NCBI GenBank assembly: GCA_034435635.1
Contig: DAOTWY010000100.1
Coordinates: 1-47,516, forward strand
Reading direction: 5' to 3'
DNA from: DAOTWY01 sp003696565
Lineage (GTDB): Bacteria; Chloroflexota; Anaerolineae; Aggregatilineales; Phototrophicaceae
DNA: 47,516 nucleotides
Every line of letters starts with the position of its first letter. Position 1 is the stretch's first letter. The position numbers and the translations under genes are program-made. This document shows, piece after piece, positions 17,493 through 27,112 of this stretch. A model generated the notes under the pieces. The model searched no databases and was not told the origin of the DNA. It worked only from the letters and a program-made list of their open reading frames with translations.

Positions 17493-19214
17493 TTAATCCC
17501 CATTGATAAATCCATGCTCACGCAAATACACAATCACTTTATGCGCATTTTCCTCTGGCGTGCAATCAACAGTCGTCAAGACAATTTCGGGGTTTTCCGG
17601 TACTTCATACGGATCATCTATACCGGTGAAGTTTTTAATTTCCCCACGCCGCGCTTTGGCATACATGCCTTTAGTATCCCGCGCTTCACACACTTCTAAC
17701 GGGGTATCTACAAATACCTCAATAAATTGCCCTTCGCTGAACATCGCCCGAACGTCATCTCGTGTCGCTTTATATGGGCTAATCGCCGCACAAATGACGG
17801 AACCGCCATGCCGCGCAATTTCTGACGCGACAAACCCAATCCGCCGGATATTGGTATCACGATCTTCTGCACTAAAGCCTAAGCCTTTCGATAAATGCTT
17901 GCGGACAATATCCCCATCCAGCAATGTGGTCTGCCGCCCATGTTCCAGCATCAATGACGCTAACACTTCCGCCGTTGTAGATTTACCAGCACCACTTAAA
18001 CCAGTAAACCAAATGCACAAACCTTGACGAGTGCGCGGTGGATAGCTTTCAGCCAAAACAGCCGCCACTTCTTTACGTGTAAACCACTCCGGTAACGGAA
18101 TCCCTTTATTGAGATATTGCTCACGGACTTGCGTGCCAGAGATATTGAGCGTTTTTGCTCCCTGCGGCACTTTGGAAATTTCCTCATAGCGGTCTTCATC
18201 CGCTAAATATACCACCATCTTAAACGGCACCACCCCGATGCCGATTTCATCCGCATATTGCTCCACTAAGGCTTGCGCATCATACGGACCGTAAAATGGC
18301 TCCCCTTTGGAATTGTTGCCCGGTCCCGCATGGTCACGCCCAACAATAAAATGAGACGCGCCATAGTTCCGGCGGATAATGGCGTGCCACACCGCTTCAC
18401 GCGGTCCTCCCATGCGCATCGCTAACGGCAACAAAGACAACAAAACCTCATTCTTTTGATAATGATGCTCCACCAACGCCTTATACGCCCGGACGCGCGT
18501 ATAATGATCCACATCACCGGGTTTCGTCATCCCAACTACCGGATGGAGTAACAACACCCCACCCACTTCTTTGGCAGCACGTTTGGTCAATTCCTCATGT
18601 GCCCGATGTAGCGGGTTGCGGGTTTGGAATGCCACAACATTCTTAGCACCCATCGCTTCTAGGCGTGCGCGGGTTTCCGCTGGAGTCAGGCGTAAGTTGA
18701 CGAAATCATAATGAATCGGCAAATTAATCACCTGCAATTTACCGGAAATAAAACGTGATTGCCACCGGTGCATTTCCGCCACAATCGGATGACGGGTATC
18801 CGTTGTCCCAAAGACTTTTGTCGCCAGTTCTTCTAGTTTCCACTCATATATATCATCAATCGTCATCACCGCCAGCAAATTATTCCGCTCATCTGCTAGG
18901 GCAACATCGCTATGCAGCGTTAACCGCATGTCATCCGGGGCTGGCAACGTAATAGGCATTGGAAACAGCGTTCCATCTTTTAAGCGCATGGTATCCAATA
19001 CCGATTGATAATCTTCATAATTCATGAAGCGATCTAATGGAGAAAATGCACCCACTGCCAGCAATTCAAGATCACACAATGCACGCTGAGAGAGATTGAT
19101 GACCGGCAAGGTCTTGGCGTATTCATAAACCGCTTGGCGTTCAGCTTCCGGCACCATCAAATTAACCAATGTGCCGCCGTAGGGGGGATTAAGTGTCGTC
19201 AGGGTTTGTGACAT
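17493..19214 (-). CDS. Bifunctional sulfate adenylyltransferase / adenylylsulfate kinase
   Basis: This 573-residue fusion carries both activities. Residues 1-385 are ATP sulfurylase: QTRNPLHRAH at 197-206 and GRDHAGPG at 292-299, both intact. Residues 395-573 are APS kinase: P-loop GLSGAGKST at 405-413, DGDIVRKHLSKGLGFS and the RDTNIRR loop. It turns sulfate into APS and then PAPS in the cytoplasm. No PAPS reductase, sulfotransferase or sulfate transporter is near, so use for assimilation or sulfation cannot be settled here. It is a single-gene unit on the minus strand with the 276-base gap 19215-19490 upstream, in which I see no recognisable element. Confidence 0.93.
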   Translation of the reverse strand: MSQTLTTLNPPYGGTLVNLMVPEAERQAVYEYAKTLPVINLSQRALCDLELLAVGAFSPLDRFMNYEDYQSVLDTMRLKDGTLFPMPITLPAPDDMRLTLHSDVALADERNNLLAVMTIDDIYEWKLEELATKVFGTTDTRHPIVAEMHRWQSRFISGKLQVINLPIHYDFVNLRLTPAETRARLEAMGAKNVVAFQTRNPLHRAHEELTKRAAKEVGGVLLLHPVVGMTKPGDVDHYTRVRAYKALVEHHYQKNEVLLSLLPLAMRMGGPREAVWHAIIRRNYGASHFIVGRDHAGPGNNSKGEPFYGPYDAQALVEQYADEIGIGVVPFKMVVYLADEDRYEEISKVPQGAKTLNISGTQVREQYLNKGIPLPEWFTRKEVAAVLAESYPPRTRQGLCIWFTGLSGAGKSTTAEVLASLMLEHGRQTTLLDGDIVRKHLSKGLGFSAEDRDTNIRRIGFVASEIARHGGSVICAAISPYKATRDDVRAMFSEGQFIEVFVDTPLEVCEARDTKGMYAKARRGEIKNFTGIDDPYEVPENPEIVLTTVDCTPEENAHKVIVYLREHGFINGD

Positions 19215-19490
19215 AGACTCACCTTTTATTGAAACGTTTTTTGAATCAGACCGCGCTCTATCTTAAAGGCGTTTTGTTAAGCTTTGTAGGCTTGAAAATG
19301 TCTTTAATTCAGGCTATGTTACTGCCAAAAGCAGATCATGATCATTTTGTCGCTCATGTTTTGATGGGCTTTAAGACATTAATCACACGGCTATCACATA
19401 GGGCTACCATACTCACCTTTATCATCTCATCCATGTGCATAACCGTTTTTTAATAATACAACCACAACCCAACAACCGAGGTCTTTTAAC

Positions 19491-19955
19491 TTGCATTGGA
19501 CACTTGAACAAGCATTAACCCAACGAGAAAAACTACGCCACAATGGGCAAACACTGGTTTTTACCAACGGGCATTTTGATTTATTGCACGTTGGGCATCT
19601 GGATTATCTAGAAAAAGCACGCGCTTTAGGGGATGCGCTCTTTGTCGGTCTCAATGGTGATGCTAGCACCGCACATCTTAAAGGCACTGGTAGACCCATC
19701 GTTCCCGCCGTCGAACGTGCTCGCTTGTTAGCTGCTTTGCGTGTCGTGGATGCTGTCATCATTTTTGAGGATGTGACGGCTCACCAACTCATCCAGGCTC
19801 TTCAACCAGATATTTATGTCAAAGGTGGTGATTACGCCAATAACCCCCTGCCAGAACGCGCTGCTGTAGAAGCATACGGCGGGCGCGTTCAGTTGATTGA
19901 TTATCTACCTAATCACAGCACAACCCAACTGATTGAAAAGATCAAAGCTCTATGA
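19491..19955 (+). CDS. RfaE2/HldE-C-like nucleotidyltransferase
   Basis: This 154-residue cytidylyltransferase-fold protein has the signature HVGH at 33-36 inside TNGHFDLLHVGHLDYL, and a closing block DIYVKGGDYA. It matches the adenylyltransferase half of HldE, which forms ADP-heptose. In a likely monoderm lineage, heptose for LPS is unlikely, so another glycan precursor is the better guess. The start is TTG (codon 1), supported by GAGGT about 10 bases upstream. It overlaps murJ by 4 bases (ATGA) and is co-translated with it. Confidence 0.88.
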   Translation: MHWTLEQALTQREKLRHNGQTLVFTNGHFDLLHVGHLDYLEKARALGDALFVGLNGDASTAHLKGTGRPIVPAVERARLLAALRVVDAVIIFEDVTAHQLIQALQPDIYVKGGDYANNPLPERAAVEAYGGRVQLIDYLPNHSTTQLIEKIKAL

Positions 19956-21607
19956 CCACCGAAACCCAAGCAAAAACCAATGAAGGCGTTGCAAAAGCAA
20001 CCGGCGTATTGGCTCTTGGCAATGTCATCAGTCGTGTATTTGGCTTAGTACGAGAAATCGTGCTATCCAATTTATTCGGCGCATCCGCAGCAGTGAGTGC
20101 GTTTAAGGTTGCCATCCTCGTCCCTAAAACGATCTATGATTTACTCATCGCTGGGCATGTTAACGGGGCAATCATCCCCGTGTTGAGTGAAGTCGTCACC
20201 AAAAACGGGCGCACAGAGCTATGGCGGCTTGTCTCAATATTACTGAGCATGACAACCGCTATCATGGCTGGGTTAGTGTTAATTTTGCAACTGGGTGCCC
20301 CCCTAATTGTCCAAATTTTCAGCGGTGGCTTAGATGCCTATACACAGGCTCTAGCAGTGGATTTGCTCCGGCTTACCTCTCCAGCATTAATTTTCATGGG
20401 GATGTTTTCCGTACTCAGTGGCACGCTTTATGCGTTACGTGTTTTTACTTGGCCCGCCTTTGCAACCGCTGTTTTTAATGCGACCGTTGTTCTGGTCGCG
20501 CTGGTGTTTACGCCTGCACCTCAATTTACCTTACAATTGAGCGATGGCTACCGCCTCACTTGGCAAATTGCCCGCCCAGATACAGGCATCACCGTCATGG
20601 CGATCGGATGGCTAGTCGGGTCGGTAGCGTATGTCTTACTACAACTTCCTGGCTTGCGTGGCTCACGGCTGCGCTTAACACTTATCTGGCGGCATCCTGG
20701 TCTGCGCCGCATCGGCTTACTTTATATCCCGGTTATGTTCTCACTTGTCATGGATACGCTAATCATCCGCCCCTTTAGCTATAACCTCGCCAGCCAAACC
20801 GGTGAATCCAGCATCGCATACATGGATTTAGCAACCACCCTCATCCAATTTCCACAGGGATTAGTGGCGACAGCCATTAGTATCGCTATTTTGCCAACCC
20901 TTGCTCGTCAGGCGGCACTCATCACCAACCTCAACGATGAAAATAGCACCGCTTTTCGGGATACATTGGGTTTAGGGTTAAGGCTAACCATCACCTTGAT
21001 TCTACCGGCAGCCGTTGGCTTATATGTCCTGGCAACGCCAATCATCGCGCTCTTGTTTGAACATGGGGCATTTTTAGCCACAGATACCACGAGTACCACA
21101 CTCGTTTTGCGTCTATATTTATTTGGTTTGCCGTTTGCCGCACTAGATTTATTGCTGATTTATGCATTTTATGCCCGGCAAGATACACTTACACCGGCAC
21201 TCGTCGGGCTGTTTAGCCTTGTCGTTTACATGCTTGTCGCATTAGTGCTTGTCTCACGGTATGGTTTGCTTAGTCTGATGATTGCTGATAGCGTCAAACA
21301 CATTACCCATGCCGCCATCAGTGGGTATTTGCTACACCGCCGTCTAGGGGGATTTGGCGATCAACGCCTGATGAAAACCAGCATCAAAACAGGGGTTGCC
21401 GTCATCGCTATGGGCGGGGTTGCCTTTGGATTATTGCAATTAGCGCAGCAAACCATTGGCATTCAAGGTGTTGTTCGAGAAGGAATCGCCGTTATTGGCA
21501 TCGGCGGCATTAGTGGAATCGTGTTTATCGTCTTAGTCATCGTCTTGCGTGTGGATGAATGGCACTGGTTCTTTTCCCTTCTTAAACGTAAAATCAAAAT
21601 AAAGTAA
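19952..21607 (+). CDS. murJ: MurJ/MviN-family lipid II flippase
   Basis: This 551-residue, about 14-helix MOP-superfamily protein has the conserved MurJ start: GNVISRVFGLVREIVLSNLFGAS, then AFKVAILVPKTIYDLL. Additional family stretches are LTSPALIFMGMFSVLSGTLYA and FPQGLVATAISIAILP. It flips lipid II across the membrane for peptidoglycan synthesis, in line with the PBP and L,D-transpeptidase genes elsewhere in the window. It starts within the stop of the nucleotidyltransferase gene, suggesting the pair belong to cell-envelope glycan assembly. The length is usual for MurJ. Confidence 0.9.
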   Translation: MTTETQAKTNEGVAKATGVLALGNVISRVFGLVREIVLSNLFGASAAVSAFKVAILVPKTIYDLLIAGHVNGAIIPVLSEVVTKNGRTELWRLVSILLSMTTAIMAGLVLILQLGAPLIVQIFSGGLDAYTQALAVDLLRLTSPALIFMGMFSVLSGTLYALRVFTWPAFATAVFNATVVLVALVFTPAPQFTLQLSDGYRLTWQIARPDTGITVMAIGWLVGSVAYVLLQLPGLRGSRLRLTLIWRHPGLRRIGLLYIPVMFSLVMDTLIIRPFSYNLASQTGESSIAYMDLATTLIQFPQGLVATAISIAILPTLARQAALITNLNDENSTAFRDTLGLGLRLTITLILPAAVGLYVLATPIIALLFEHGAFLATDTTSTTLVLRLYLFGLPFAALDLLLIYAFYARQDTLTPALVGLFSLVVYMLVALVLVSRYGLLSLMIADSVKHITHAAISGYLLHRRLGGFGDQRLMKTSIKTGVAVIAMGGVAFGLLQLAQQTIGIQGVVREGIAVIGIGGISGIVFIVLVIVLRVDEWHWFFSLLKRKIKIK

Positions 21608-21756
21608 ACACTGTATTAACCTTTCGCCTATTCCCTCCCATTTTACCCCACTTATCTTCTATAAAAGCAACGTCAAATATTACCATTAATTATGTAATAT
21701 AATGAAACATAATGCAATTTATACAACACTTTTTGTGTAGATTGATCTAATGGAGT

Positions 21757-21765
21757 TGTTATAAT
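21757..21765 (+). promoter_or_regulatory. Extended -10 promoter of the amino-acid ABC operon
   Basis: TGT followed by TATAAT (21760-21765) forms an extended -10 element 65 bases before the first gene of the operon. No good -35 was seen. The region is AT-rich, and the next gene has a strong AGGAGG ribosome site. Confidence 0.55.
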
Positions 21766-21829
21766 CAAAATATTGAACCACATTTGTGATTCAAGTCAAT
21801 GAACTTCTGATATTAGGAGGAGAAGTGTT

Positions 21830-22873
21830 ATGCGTAAGGCTCTTGTATTTACGTTGATTGTCGCGTTGCTTGCTGTAGTAGGTGTTTCTGCTCAGGAAGA
21901 TGAAACCGAAGAATTCACCCCCGGTGAAATTGTCGCCCGCATCCTCGAACGTGGGGAGTTAATTTGCGGCGGTAACCAAGCCGTTCAGGGTTTTGGCTTC
22001 CTCAATGAAGCTGGTGAATATGTCGGTTTTGATATTGATTTCTGCCGTGCTGTTGCCGCTGCGATCCTCGGTGATGCCAACGCGGTTAGCGTTCGCCCAC
22101 TCACCGGTGCAGAACGTCAGGCAGCTATGCAAAGTGGTGAAATTGATATGATGTCCCGTAACACCACCTTCACCCTCAGCCGTGATGCAACCTGGGGTGC
22201 AGTGTTTGGTCCAACCACCTTCTATGACGGGCAAGGTGTGATGACCCGTGCCGAATACGGCGTTTCTAGCATCGCTGAGCTAGATGGTACCGCCATGTGC
22301 GTTCAGGCAGGCACCACCACAGAACTGAACATCGGTGATTATGTCAGCGCAAACGGGCTGGATATTGAAATCCTCACCTTCCCAGATGCCAACAGCACTT
22401 GGGACGCTTATCTGTCTGGGCGTTGCGAATCCTGGACAACAGACAAGAGCGGTTTAGCTTCCTTCCGCCTCCAAGCTGAAAATCCCAGCGATCATGTCAT
22501 CCTGCCGGAAACCCTCAGCAAGGAACCACTTGGTCCGCTGTCACCCTCTGGCGATGAGCAATTCGCTGAAATCGTGCGTTGGGTAGTATACGGTATGATC
22601 ACTGCTGAAGAATATGGCATCACCAGTGAAAATATCGACTCCTTCCTGGATAGCGAAGACCCCAATATCCAACGGTTGCTTGGTCTGGGTGACAACGCCT
22701 CTGGTAGCTACCTTGGTATCAACAACCAATTCATGGTTGATGTCATTCGTCAGGTTGGGAACTACGGTGAAGTTTATGAGCGCAACCTCGCCCCGCTTGG
22801 CTTAGACCGTGAAGGGTCACTCAATGCCCTGTGGACAGAAGGTGGGCTGCTCTACGCACCGCCATTCCGTTAA
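21830..22873 (+). CDS. Amino-acid ABC transporter substrate-binding protein (AapJ type)
   Basis: This 347-residue exported binding protein has a signal peptide at residues 1-21 (KALVFTLIVALLAVVGVSA, then QEDE). The mature part follows the general L-amino-acid-binding pattern: RGELICGGN, GFDIDFCRAVAAAILGD, the ligand-binding block SGEIDMMSRNTTFT, and CVQAGTTTELN. It captures polar amino acids outside the cell for the permeases encoded next. AGGAGG precedes the start. A stable hairpin at 22901-22925 separates it from the permease genes, which would allow more binding protein than channel. Confidence 0.92.
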   Translation: MRKALVFTLIVALLAVVGVSAQEDETEEFTPGEIVARILERGELICGGNQAVQGFGFLNEAGEYVGFDIDFCRAVAAAILGDANAVSVRPLTGAERQAAMQSGEIDMMSRNTTFTLSRDATWGAVFGPTTFYDGQGVMTRAEYGVSSIAELDGTAMCVQAGTTTELNIGDYVSANGLDIEILTFPDANSTWDAYLSGRCESWTTDKSGLASFRLQAENPSDHVILPETLSKEPLGPLSPSGDEQFAEIVRWVVYGMITAEEYGITSENIDSFLDSEDPNIQRLLGLGDNASGSYLGINNQFMVDVIRQVGNYGEVYERNLAPLGLDREGSLNALWTEGGLLYAPPFR

Positions 22874-22900
22874 ACCGATCTATGACGTTTAAGTAAAATA

Positions 22901-22925
22901 CGGCGGGGTGCTGGTCGCCCCGCTG
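22901..22925 (+). terminator. Intercistronic hairpin between binding-protein and permease genes
   Basis: CGGCGGGG (22901-22908) pairs with CCCCGCTG (22918-22925), an 8-bp stem with one G-U pair and a 9-base loop, followed by a short TTT. It is likely a partial terminator or message stabiliser inside the operon. Confidence 0.65.
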
Positions 22926-22950
22926 TTTCATTACCGAATAAGGGGGTTTA

Positions 22951-24645
22951 ATGTCCACTGCAAATCCGACAGCACCCAAGCAAATCGAAATCACGCTCCC
23001 CAAATTTCTACGGGACTTGCGTGTTCTTCAAGCGATCTCTCAAATTGTTTTCGTATTAGCCGTCACCACCGCTTTATCCATTCTGATTGTCAGTGTGGCA
23101 CAACAATTACAAGCGCGTGGTGCTGTACCAAACTATACTTTTTTAAGCTTACGCTCTGGAATTCCACTCAGCGAAGCACCAGATTGGTACGATGTCAACG
23201 ACACCTTCTTTGATACATTTACCGTTGGCATCATCAACACATTACGTGTTGTTTCAATCGGGCTAGTTTTATCCACTATTCTTGGTGTGTTTTTAGGGAT
23301 ATTCCTGCTCAGTTCCAACTGGCTCATCCGCACCATTTCCCGCGCTTATGTGGAAATCCTGCGTAATTCCCCGCTGCTCGTCCAGCTCTATTTTTGGTAT
23401 TACGTATTTATGCTCAACTTACCCAGAGACGAAACCGGTATCCCCGGTGAAGGGATTTTCGTCATCCCTTTACGCGCACCACTTTATATTATTTTAGGGG
23501 TACTCATTTGGCTGTTCTATGCACGCCGCACTATCTCCCCACCAGGCGTTCTTGGTGGCGTGTTGTTAGGTGCTGTTGGCATGGAATTAATTATCGCAGT
23601 CTTTGGCTATAACTTAGCTTTGATGCTGATTCTTGCCATCATTGGCGGGGCTGCCTTCTTCTTCGCAGAGCGCATTACAAAAAATGAGCTACAAGTTGGG
23701 CGCATACAAGGCATTGGATTATTATTTACCTTGCAATATTTAGCGGCGTTGGGCTTCACCTTGCTGGAACGCATCGGCGCGCTTTCTTATGCTAATGCCA
23801 CCTGGTTAGAGGTACACCCGGCTTTTTTCATCAGCCGTAGCGGGTTTATCTCCCCAGAATTTTTATCCACCCAAAACACCCTGCCCTGGCTCGGCATCTC
23901 TTTATTAGGGCTGATCATCGCCATTGGGCTTAACAATTATTGGCGAGATATTTCTGAGAGAACTGGGCGGTTTATTCCACGCACCACATACGCCACGTTG
24001 ATTTTCCTGGTCATTTGCGGCGGCGCATGGCTCTTCTTTAGCAGCCAACCCGCACCAGACACGGTCACAGTCGGCGACGGGGAAGAAGCCGTCACCATGC
24101 CCGTTGAACAAGCGCGAGAAGAAGAACTACTAACCATTCATCAAGACGCAAAAATTAGCTCCGCCCCGCTTGTCATTCTCTTGCCGCAATCAGAGCGAAC
24201 TCGCTTTGGTACACGCATTTTATCCGGCTCACAAATCTCACCAGAATATGCCGCGCTCTTGATCGGTCTGGTGATTTATACCTCCGCTTTCATCGGCGAA
24301 ATTGTGCGGGCGGGTATTCAAGCCGTTCCCTATGGACAAATTGAAGCAGCGCGCTCCCTCGGCTTAACCATGCCACAAACTTTGCGCTTGATTATTTTAC
24401 CGCAAGCCTTGCGTGTCATTATCCCACCGATGGGCAATCAGTATCTCAATTTGTCCAAGAACAGCAGCCTCGCCACCGCCATCGCATTTGCTGATACTTA
24501 CGCCGTCGGGCTTTCTATTATGAATACATCGGGTCAATCTATCACCGGTTTTAGCATCGTGCTGTTGGTCTATTTGACCATGAGCTTGGTTATTTCCGCG
24601 GTGATGAACTTTGTCAACAGTCGCTTCCAATTGGTAACACGTTAG
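22951..24645 (+). CDS. Amino-acid ABC transporter permease (AapQ type), enlarged
   Basis: This 564-residue permease is well above the roughly 400 residues usual for AapQ. The first part has FDTFTVGIINTLRVV and SRAYVEILRNSPLLVQLYF, typical of His/Glu/Gln-family permeases. The C-terminal part has the cytoplasmic EAA loop EAARSLGLTMPQTLRLIILP. Between them (about 155-400) lie extra membrane helices and a loop. It pairs with the next permease and AapP to import polar amino acids. AAGGGGG precedes the start. Confidence 0.9.
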   Translation: MSTANPTAPKQIEITLPKFLRDLRVLQAISQIVFVLAVTTALSILIVSVAQQLQARGAVPNYTFLSLRSGIPLSEAPDWYDVNDTFFDTFTVGIINTLRVVSIGLVLSTILGVFLGIFLLSSNWLIRTISRAYVEILRNSPLLVQLYFWYYVFMLNLPRDETGIPGEGIFVIPLRAPLYIILGVLIWLFYARRTISPPGVLGGVLLGAVGMELIIAVFGYNLALMLILAIIGGAAFFFAERITKNELQVGRIQGIGLLFTLQYLAALGFTLLERIGALSYANATWLEVHPAFFISRSGFISPEFLSTQNTLPWLGISLLGLIIAIGLNNYWRDISERTGRFIPRTTYATLIFLVICGGAWLFFSSQPAPDTVTVGDGEEAVTMPVEQAREEELLTIHQDAKISSAPLVILLPQSERTRFGTRILSGSQISPEYAALLIGLVIYTSAFIGEIVRAGIQAVPYGQIEAARSLGLTMPQTLRLIILPQALRVIIPPMGNQYLNLSKNSSLATAIAFADTYAVGLSIMNTSGQSITGFSIVLLVYLTMSLVISAVMNFVNSRFQLVTR

Positions 24646-24659
24646 GAGGGGAGGAAATC

Positions 24660-27086
24660 ATGACACAAGATAAAAGCAATGTTTACTTTGATGATATACC
24701 CTCCCGCCCGGCACCTGTGACAGAACGCGGTATCATCGCCTGGATGCGTGAGAACCTGTTCCGCACCGCTTTTGATACAATTCTGACCTTAGGCGGGCTA
24801 ACCTTGGTCATCATCACCATTGTTTCCAGTATCCGCTGGGCGGTGACCGGTGCTAATTGGTATGCCATCATCTTTAACTTCCGCTCCTTCATGGTCGGAC
24901 GATACGAGCCTGAACTGGAGTGGCGCGTTGCCTTGGCAGCCATTTTAGTGATGTTCTTCGCTGGGATGGCGATCCGCGTTTGGGTGAATCAAATCGCGCG
25001 GCTTTTACTGGGTGTTATCGCTTTCTTGCTGCTGATGGTTTTGGTTGTACCACAAATCATCTATAGCACCATCGACGTGCCCCCAAATTATTTCTCAGTG
25101 GGCAATATCACGATGACATCCGGGCAAGATACCTTCTCTCCCTTGCCGCGTGTCTCCTTCCTCGCTAAATCCGGCGAGATCGTCACCCTGCAACTCGCAT
25201 CAGAGCAAATCAAGAGCGATGATGCACTGGCTAATTTGCACGGCTTTATGGATTTGCCCACCCGTCAGTTGTGGAACGAAGCGGTTGACCGGGTGGAGCT
25301 GATCGCTGAACGCAATGAGTTGGAAGACCTGCTAGCACGTGACCTCACAGAACCTATTCCCATCTTCACAGCAGAGCAGCGTGAATACCAACTCGAACAG
25401 CTCGAGCGTATGACCATCCCCGATCCCATCATCGAGCAATACGATCTCAATAACATTGTGGTACAAGTCAATGTGTTGGACGGCAGCACACTACAACCCC
25501 TCGGTGAGCCTGTCACCTTAACCTCACCGGAGGACATCGCCACATTTACAATCCCTGCGGATGGTTGGTATATCTTAGAAAAAGTTCAGGTCAGCCCAGA
25601 AGACACAGACGGAATCGCCCTACTCACTGTCACCGGCGTTCATCCCATGCTGCGCAGCTTGTCATTTACGAATTATCTGGAAACAGAAGACGGGCAAGTC
25701 ATCGAAAATCAATTTGTCGATACTTACGTCCGCATGTTGGATGATTATCGCGTCGTGCGCGCTGTCCCACAAATTGACGGGGAAGAAGTCCCGTTTGTCG
25801 TCATTACACAACATCAATATCGCGGCACGCGAGACCTGCAAACGTATCTCCGTATTTATGCCGCCCCGTTTCTACAACGCATCAGCGGCGGGCTGACCAT
25901 TCTGCTGTTGGTGGGGGTGGCTGGTTATGGTGTCGCATATCTTTTACAGCGCACACGTGGTGAAAAGACCACATCACAATATAGTGCCTGGTATCTAATC
26001 GCCTTGCCACCCGTCATCTGGATATTAGTCGCCGGAGTCAGCGTCAAAGGAGTCTTAAACATCAGCTTGGTGTTGGCGGCGGTCACCTTTGTGGTGTTCA
26101 TCTACTACATCGGCATGGCATATGGGCGCACCTACCAAACAATTGCCACACTGATTATTGGCAGCTTCTTCATGATGGGCGTTCCGCTGATCGTGTTTGA
26201 TGGCTATGGCTATGGCTTATTAGCCTTGTTCAACTTGTTTATCTGGCTACCGGCTTCTATTGGGTTCCTCGCTGGCTCATCACAATTTGGTGTACGAGAA
26301 ATCCAAGAGATTCGCCCCATGCTGCTCATCACCGGTGGCATTATGCTGGTTTTATTCTTGGCACCCGCCATCCTCACCACAAGCGGCATCCTAGATACCA
26401 ATCAAACCTACTCTGATTGGTTCTTACGCACCAGTAACCAACGCAATTGGAGCGGCTTACTGCTGACCATGATGTTGACCATCTTCGGCATTATCGCCGC
26501 ATTCCCATTAGGCATTGGGTTGGCTTTAGGGCGGCGCAGTAACTTACCCGCCATCAAATACATCTGCGTGTTATACATTGAACTCATCCGCGGCTCGCCT
26601 TTTATCACGGTTCTGTTTTTCATGCAGTTGTTAATCCCATTAATCAACGCCGATTTTGCCGATATTCCCAATAGCATCCGTGCCCTGATCGGGGTCATTA
26701 TGTTTAGTGCTGCCTACCTAGCCGAAAACGTGCGCGGCGGTTTGCAGGCTATCCCACCCGGGCAAGCAGAAGCCGCCCGTGCCTTAGGCTTAAGTGGCTG
26801 GCAAATTACCATGTTCATCACCTTACCCCAGGCTCTACGCATTGTGATCCCTGCTTTAGTTGGGCAATTTATTTCTCTGTTCAAAGATACGTCCCTCGTG
26901 GCGATCGTCGGGCTAATTGACCTAACCGGCTTTGTCAATACCATGGTCATCCAAACTGAATTTATCGGCACACGCGCCGAAGGCTTATTCTTTATCACGC
27001 TCATCTACTTCGTCTTTAGCTATTTGATGGGCTATGTTAGCCGCCTACTAGAAGCCAGCGGCTCCGGTTCTACCCGCAAGTTGTAA
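24660..27086 (+). CDS. Amino-acid ABC transporter permease (AapM type), about twice usual length
   Basis: This 808-residue protein, against roughly 380 for AapM, has a last third (about residue 600 on) that is a normal MetI-like permease: WSGLLLTMMLTIFGI, YIELIRGSPFITVLFFMQLL and the EAA loop EAARALGLSGWQITMFITLP. Ahead of it are three membrane helices, an external beta-rich segment of about 260 residues (133-395), and about five more helices. The extra domain has no family I recognise and could be an extra ligand- or partner-binding module. AGGAGGGGAGG precedes the start. It is part of the aap-type operon. Confidence 0.9.
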   Translation: MTQDKSNVYFDDIPSRPAPVTERGIIAWMRENLFRTAFDTILTLGGLTLVIITIVSSIRWAVTGANWYAIIFNFRSFMVGRYEPELEWRVALAAILVMFFAGMAIRVWVNQIARLLLGVIAFLLLMVLVVPQIIYSTIDVPPNYFSVGNITMTSGQDTFSPLPRVSFLAKSGEIVTLQLASEQIKSDDALANLHGFMDLPTRQLWNEAVDRVELIAERNELEDLLARDLTEPIPIFTAEQREYQLEQLERMTIPDPIIEQYDLNNIVVQVNVLDGSTLQPLGEPVTLTSPEDIATFTIPADGWYILEKVQVSPEDTDGIALLTVTGVHPMLRSLSFTNYLETEDGQVIENQFVDTYVRMLDDYRVVRAVPQIDGEEVPFVVITQHQYRGTRDLQTYLRIYAAPFLQRISGGLTILLLVGVAGYGVAYLLQRTRGEKTTSQYSAWYLIALPPVIWILVAGVSVKGVLNISLVLAAVTFVVFIYYIGMAYGRTYQTIATLIIGSFFMMGVPLIVFDGYGYGLLALFNLFIWLPASIGFLAGSSQFGVREIQEIRPMLLITGGIMLVLFLAPAILTTSGILDTNQTYSDWFLRTSNQRNWSGLLLTMMLTIFGIIAAFPLGIGLALGRRSNLPAIKYICVLYIELIRGSPFITVLFFMQLLIPLINADFADIPNSIRALIGVIMFSAAYLAENVRGGLQAIPPGQAEAARALGLSGWQITMFITLPQALRIVIPALVGQFISLFKDTSLVAIVGLIDLTGFVNTMVIQTEFIGTRAEGLFFITLIYFVFSYLMGYVSRLLEASGSGSTRKL

Positions 27087-27112
27087 TTGCTGTAATCTGA
27101 GGATAAATCATC

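Noticed and set aside
19229..19453. Plus-strand frame of 74 codons upstream of the nucleotidyltransferase gene
   Set aside because: No recognisable domain and no good ribosome site; most of the gap looks non-coding.
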